Source: Ignavibacteria bacterium
Lineage (GTDB): Bacteria > Bacteroidota > Ignavibacteria > Tepidaquicellales > Tepidaquicellaceae
Direction: 5' to 3'
NCBI GenBank assembly: GCA_018058125.1
Contig: JAGPCH010000031.1
Coordinates: forward strand, 1 to 9,826
Length of the DNA stretch: 9,826 bases
Both the position numbers and the translations under genes were made by a program. Numbering within the stretch: position 1 is the first letter of the stretch; each line of letters begins with the position of its first letter. The notes under the pieces were generated by a model, which had not been told where the DNA came from, ran no database searches, and saw only the letters and a list, made by a program, of their open reading frames with translations. Below are positions 6,955-9,826 of the stretch, one piece after another.

Positions 6955-8037
6955 ATGTTCGAATACACAGGCTCAATACACATGCACTCAAGGTTTTCAG
7001 ACGGATCCGGCACAGCCGGTGAAATAGGTGAATACGCCCGCGAATCTGAACTCGATTTTGCCATACTCACAGATCACAATACTTTAAAAGCCAAAGAAAA
7101 GGGCTTTGAAAAATGGTTCGGCAATACCATGTTCATAGTCGGATATGAAGTAAATGACAACAAAAACCAAAATCATTATCTCGTATTTGACCTCGATGAA
7201 GTAGTTGGTAAATTTGACAAACTCCCTGACGGTGATCTCGGCAACAGGCTTTCGGCGAAAGAATATGTGAAAGCCATAAATGAAAAAGGAGGGTTTGGTT
7301 TCCTCGCGCATCCTGATGAAAAAAGAAATCATCTTCCCGAGCATCCGCCGTATCCCTGGACTGCATGGGACTGCAAAGACTTCACGGGAATAGAGATATG
7401 GAATCATATGAGCGAATGGGCTGAAGGTCTTAATGATTCCAATAAACTTCAGAGATTCATTCATCCTTTAAAATCAATTATCGCTCCTCCTGCAGAGACA
7501 TTAAAAAAATGGGATGAACTCAATCTTAAAAGAAAAGTCGTGGCTATAGGCGGAGTTGATGCGCATGCTCATAAACATTCGATTATGGGATTTGATTTTG
7601 AGATATTTGCTTACAAGATCTTGTTTAAATCAATAAGAACTCATGTGCTTTTGCAAAAAGAAATACTGAAAGGAGATAAGAATAACTTTGAAACTGATAA
7701 GAAACAGATACTTAATGCTCTCAGGAATGGCAACAGTTTTATCGTAAATAATTATCACGGATCAGGAACAGGCTTTCGCTTTGTTGCTGAATACAACGGT
7801 ATTAATTATTCCCTTGGTGATGAAATCAAATTTGATCCGGAAAAGAAAAAAAAGATTATACTGAGAACTTTCGTCCCGGAAAATGGAAAGATCCGGCTTA
7901 TTCATAACGGAAAAACAGTTGATGAACTCGAAGGTCTCGAAGGTATCTGGGATTCAGATGAAACCGGAGCATACAGAATAGAAGTCTGGAAAGGCGAAAA
8001 GGGCTGGATCTTTTCAAATCATATCCGGGTGATTTAA
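6955..8037 (+). CDS. PHP-domain metal-dependent phosphoesterase family protein
   Basis: This 360-residue protein has an N-terminal PHP domain (polymerase and histidinol phosphatase fold), which usually hydrolyses phosphoesters using two or three metal ions. The ligands are well preserved: H9 and H11 in SIHMHSRFSDG with D16, TDHN at 39-42, Glu65, His119 in LAHPDE, Glu147, and DAHAH at 202-206. The catalytic region ends near residue 240. The remaining 120 residues (about 241-360) look like a beta-rich accessory domain, including VPENGKIRLIHNGK and TGAYRIEVWKGEKGWIFSN, of the kind that follows PHP domains in stand-alone predicted phosphoesterases. No signal peptide is visible, so it is probably cytoplasmic. 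The substrate is unknown. The ATG matches the start of the conserved PHP motif. It appears to be a single-gene unit, with an 89-bp gap before it and a 447-bp gene-free stretch after it. Confidence 0.87.
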   Translation: MFEYTGSIHMHSRFSDGSGTAGEIGEYARESELDFAILTDHNTLKAKEKGFEKWFGNTMFIVGYEVNDNKNQNHYLVFDLDEVVGKFDKLPDGDLGNRLSAKEYVKAINEKGGFGFLAHPDEKRNHLPEHPPYPWTAWDCKDFTGIEIWNHMSEWAEGLNDSNKLQRFIHPLKSIIAPPAETLKKWDELNLKRKVVAIGGVDAHAHKHSIMGFDFEIFAYKILFKSIRTHVLLQKEILKGDKNNFETDKKQILNALRNGNSFIVNNYHGSGTGFRFVAEYNGINYSLGDEIKFDPEKKKKIILRTFVPENGKIRLIHNGKTVDELEGLEGIWDSDETGAYRIEVWKGEKGWIFSNHIRVI

Positions 8038-8089
8038 CCTCAAAGTACTTAATCCAATAATATCAAAGTTCAAACCATTCCTGTTTGTC

Positions 8090-8118
8090 TTAACCACATA
8101 GGAGCATAGAGAACATAG
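8090..8118 (+). repeat. Left arm of a 29-nt imperfect inverted repeat
   Basis: The arm begins TTAACCACATAGGAGCATAG and ends ACATAG. It is the reverse complement of the arm at 8346-8374 at 25 of 29 positions, with 227 nt between the arms. It carries three CATAG copies 8-9 nt apart, so it is itself a short internal repeat. No target-site duplication was seen flanking the pair. Confidence 0.75.
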
Positions 8119-8170
8119 GGCTTAATATTTTTTTAATCCTTGGTTCTTTTTTTACTTTAGTGTTTTGTTC

Positions 8171-8277
8171 TTCGCTCTTTGCTTTTTGCTTTTTGCTTTT
8201 GCTTTTGCTTTTTGCTCTTTGCTTTTACTTTTTACTTTTGCTTTTTGCTTTTTCTCTTTGTTTTTGCTCTTTGCTCT
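8171..8277. repeat. Tandem tract of degenerate GCTTTTT/GCTCTTT units
   Basis: About 15 consecutive units of 6-7 nt are present: mainly GCTTTTT, GCTTTT and GCTCTTT, with ACTTTTT variants in the middle. The plus strand is almost all T and C with regular G at unit starts; the minus strand reads GCAAAAA. Unit length varies by one base, so the tract is degenerate and not a clean microsatellite. No reading frame or known family covers it. It lies inside the 447-bp gene-free stretch 8038-8484, between two inverted arms. The rest of that stretch (8038-8089, 8119-8170, 8278-8345, 8375-8484) is AT-rich and shows no gene, RNA or clear promoter. Confidence 0.85.
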
Positions 8278-8345
8278 AAATGTATTTATTTCTCAAAAAT
8301 AATCTGGGCATAAAAGAAAAGATAAATTGGTTTTTAATGTTTTTA

Positions 8346-8374
8346 CTATGTGTCCTATGTTCCTATGTGGTTAA
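8346..8374 (-). repeat. Right arm of a 29-nt imperfect inverted repeat
   Basis: On the minus strand it reads TTAACCACATAGGAACATAG followed by GACACATAG, pairing with the arm at 8090-8118 (four mismatches, one single and three clustered). If transcribed across, the arms could form a long stem around the pyrimidine-rich tract. It ends 110 nt before the methyltransferase start. Confidence 0.75.
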
Positions 8375-8484
8375 ATAGTGAGTGAAAACCCTTTCATTTT
8401 TCAGTAATAATCGAATTACAATTAAAATTTAATACTTTTATATTCACGGATTAAATTTCACACTATCTAAAATCAAAACATTTA

Positions 8485-9291
8485 ATGAAGTACGATCCAA
8501 TCAAGAAAGTCTTCGGAAATGCGGTTGAGAACAGCCCGTTTCTTAGGAAGATATTTTATGCGCTGCTTGACCTTATGTTTCTCCGTTCATGGCACGTCAG
8601 AAAAAAAGTCAGAGAACTTTATCCGGCTAATACTAAAATGGATATTTTTGATGCCGGTATGGGATTCGGTCAATACACTTATTTTATGGCTAAGAGATTT
8701 CCGGATTCAAAAATATTAGCAGTTGATGTTAAAGATGAGCAGGTCAGGGACTGTAAAAACTTCTTTTCAAAATGCGGTTATAAAAATGTGAAGTTTGAAA
8801 TTGCCGATCTGATAACGATTGATTATAATGAAAAATTTGATTTTATACTGAGCGTCGATGTGATGGAGCATATATTCGAAGATGAAGTGGTATTCAAAAA
8901 CTTCTACAATGCTCTGAGAAAAGGCGGGAAGCTTTTAGTTAATACTCCCTCTGATCTCGGCGGAAGTGATGCGCACGAAGATGACGATGAAAGTTTTATT
9001 GAAGAGCATGCAAGAGTAGGATATTCAAAAAAAGATATTACCGATAAACTTAAACGGGCAGGATTCGAGATCGAAAGTTTTGATTATTCATATGGAAAAT
9101 ACGGAACGATCTCCTGGAGATTCGGAATTAAATATCCAATCCTTATCGCAGGAGCTTCAAAATTTTTCATTTTGCTGCTTCCGGTCTATTATTTGTTTAC
9201 TCTTTGGTTTGTACTTATACTGATGTGGCTGGATGTTCACACTGATAATAAAGAAGGCACAGGAGTCCTCGTTGTAGCTCAGAAAAAATAA
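8485..9291 (+). CDS. Class I SAM-dependent methyltransferase with hydrophobic C-terminal segment
   Basis: This is a 268-residue methyltransferase with a Rossmann-type fold that uses S-adenosylmethionine. Motif I is DAGMGFGQY (56-64), the strand-2 acidic residue is Asp81 in LAVDVKDEQ, and the post-motif region reads FDFILSVDVMEHI (118-130), typical of the UbiG/Methyltransf_11-type group. LRKGGKLLVNTPS (144-156) is strand 5. A second polar block with EEHARVGYSKKDI (173-185) follows, and residues about 217-250 are strongly hydrophobic (LIAGASKFFILLLPVYYLFTLW), suggesting membrane association and a lipid or membrane-bound substrate. The substrate is not identifiable. The start ATG precedes MKYDPIKKVFG, with no Shine-Dalgarno sequence. 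A PaiB-like gene begins 5 nt after the stop, so the two may be co-transcribed. The 110 bp upstream separates it from the repeat element. Confidence 0.87.
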   Translation: MKYDPIKKVFGNAVENSPFLRKIFYALLDLMFLRSWHVRKKVRELYPANTKMDIFDAGMGFGQYTYFMAKRFPDSKILAVDVKDEQVRDCKNFFSKCGYKNVKFEIADLITIDYNEKFDFILSVDVMEHIFEDEVVFKNFYNALRKGGKLLVNTPSDLGGSDAHEDDDESFIEEHARVGYSKKDITDKLKRAGFEIESFDYSYGKYGTISWRFGIKYPILIAGASKFFILLLPVYYLFTLWFVLILMWLDVHTDNKEGTGVLVVAQKK

Positions 9292-9296
9292 CAGTT

Positions 9297-9826
9297 ATGT
9301 ACACTCCCAAACATTTCAGAATGGATGATGAGAATGAGATCTGTGATTTCATAAGACAAAACAGTTTTGCTATCCTCATTTCTTGGAATGAACACAAATT
9401 AAATGCTACTCACATTCCGCTTTTACTTGATCTCAAAGAAGGTGAAAAAGGTGTCTTGTACGGTCATGTGGCAAAGGCAAACTATCAGATGAGTAATATT
9501 TCAAAAGATGTACTTGCAATATTTCCCGGCGCTCATAAATATATTTCACCTCAATGGTATGAATCAGATCAGACTGTCCCTACATGGAGCTATCTTGCAG
9601 TTCACGTTTATGGAGTTATCCATATACTTGAAGACAGAGACAGCAAAGTAAATATATTAAAAGAAACAGTAAATTATTTCGAAGGTAAAGACAGTTCTTA
9701 CAAAATGGAGAAACTTAAAGAAAACTATTTTGAAGGTCTGCTGAAAGGAATAACTGCCTTTAAAATCGAGATCACCGGTATTGAAGGTAAAAAGAAGATC
9801 TCACAGAACCATCCTGAAGATAGACA
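9297..9826 (+). CDS. PaiB-type FMN-binding protein, 3' end beyond window
   Basis: From ATG at 9297 an open frame runs to the window edge without a stop (176 codons plus 2 nt). The sequence is a clear PaiB / FMN-binding negative transcriptional regulator family match: MYTPKHFR at the start, ATHIPLLL (37-44), YGHVAKAN (55-62), YISPQWY (82-88), VPTWSY (94-99), HVYG (103-106) and EGKKKISQN (163-171). The family fold is a split-barrel flavin-binding domain. In Bacillus, PaiB is linked to repression of protease and sporulation genes, but many homologues may simply be flavin-binding proteins, so a regulatory role here is uncertain. Family proteins are about 200-210 residues, so roughly 30 residues are missing at the C-terminus because of the window end, not a truncation. 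It starts 5 nt after the methyltransferase stop and probably shares its transcript. Confidence 0.9.
   Translation, partial: MYTPKHFRMDDENEICDFIRQNSFAILISWNEHKLNATHIPLLLDLKEGEKGVLYGHVAKANYQMSNISKDVLAIFPGAHKYISPQWYESDQTVPTWSYLAVHVYGVIHILEDRDSKVNILKETVNYFEGKDSSYKMEKLKENYFEGLLKGITAFKIEITGIEGKKKISQNHPEDR

Noticed and set aside
7084..7464. Minus-strand frames of 126 and 77 codons within the PHP gene.
   Set aside because: The PHP gene on the plus strand has intact family motifs throughout; these are shadow frames.
8171..8277. The tandem tract considered as a CRISPR array.
   Set aside because: Units are 6-7 nt with no spacers and no repeats of 24-40 nt, and no cas gene is present.
8090..8374. The inverted-arm element considered as an insertion sequence.
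   Set aside because: There is no transposase frame inside and no target-site duplication was seen, so only a non-autonomous or structural repeat can be proposed.
8381..8402. A small TGAAA/TTTCA hairpin followed by T's, as a possible terminator.
   Set aside because: The stem is only 5 bp and it lies far from any upstream gene end, so it is likely chance in AT-rich DNA.

Overview
The window is AT-rich and gene-dense. It looks like a Gram-negative chromosome from the Bacteroidota/Chlorobiota/Ignavibacteriota side of the tree. The evidence for that placement is: (i) almost no start codon has a recognisable Shine-Dalgarno sequence, and the upstream bases are A/T-rich; (ii) the two solute-binding proteins are lipoproteins; (iii) a short hpf sits directly next to hprK; (iv) the membrane-protein families present (DUF2085, DUF2752) fit. 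The placement is an inference and the exact phylum is uncertain.

Left half (40-5307, all minus strand). In transcription order the genes are a family 5 solute-binding lipoprotein, a short ribosome hibernation factor (hpf), HPr kinase/phosphorylase (hprK, TTG start 2 nt after the hpf stop), and a second solute-binding lipoprotein closely related to the first. The two lipoproteins are clearly paralogues (about 70% identical over the last 100 residues by manual count) and bracket the hpf-hprK pair. No permease or ATPase gene is visible, so both binding proteins are orphans within this window.

Centre (5379-6865, plus strand). A compact three-gene run encodes small integral membrane proteins of unknown function: a DUF2085 protein with a CHQ...CSRC motif, a four-helix protein with a CC pair in its first hairpin, and a DUF2752 protein with a CPFCGMSH motif. 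Gaps are 6 nt and then a 4-nt overlap (TTGA). It diverges from the lipoprotein gene across a 71-bp gap. It is the best candidate for an undescribed system here.

Right part (6955-9826, plus strand). A PHP-domain metal-dependent phosphoesterase-like protein is followed by a 447-bp gene-free region. That region holds a composite repeat: two 29-nt imperfect inverted arms (25/29 matching) flanking a roughly 107-bp GCTTTTT-like tandem tract. Next come a class I SAM-dependent methyltransferase with a hydrophobic C-terminal segment and, 5 nt later, a PaiB-type FMN-binding protein that runs off the right edge.

No rRNA, tRNA, CRISPR array, transposase or phage gene was seen. Most genes belong to known families. 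The points worth a second look are the paralogue bracket around hpf-hprK, the Cys-motif membrane cassette, and the inverted-repeat element at 8090-8374.
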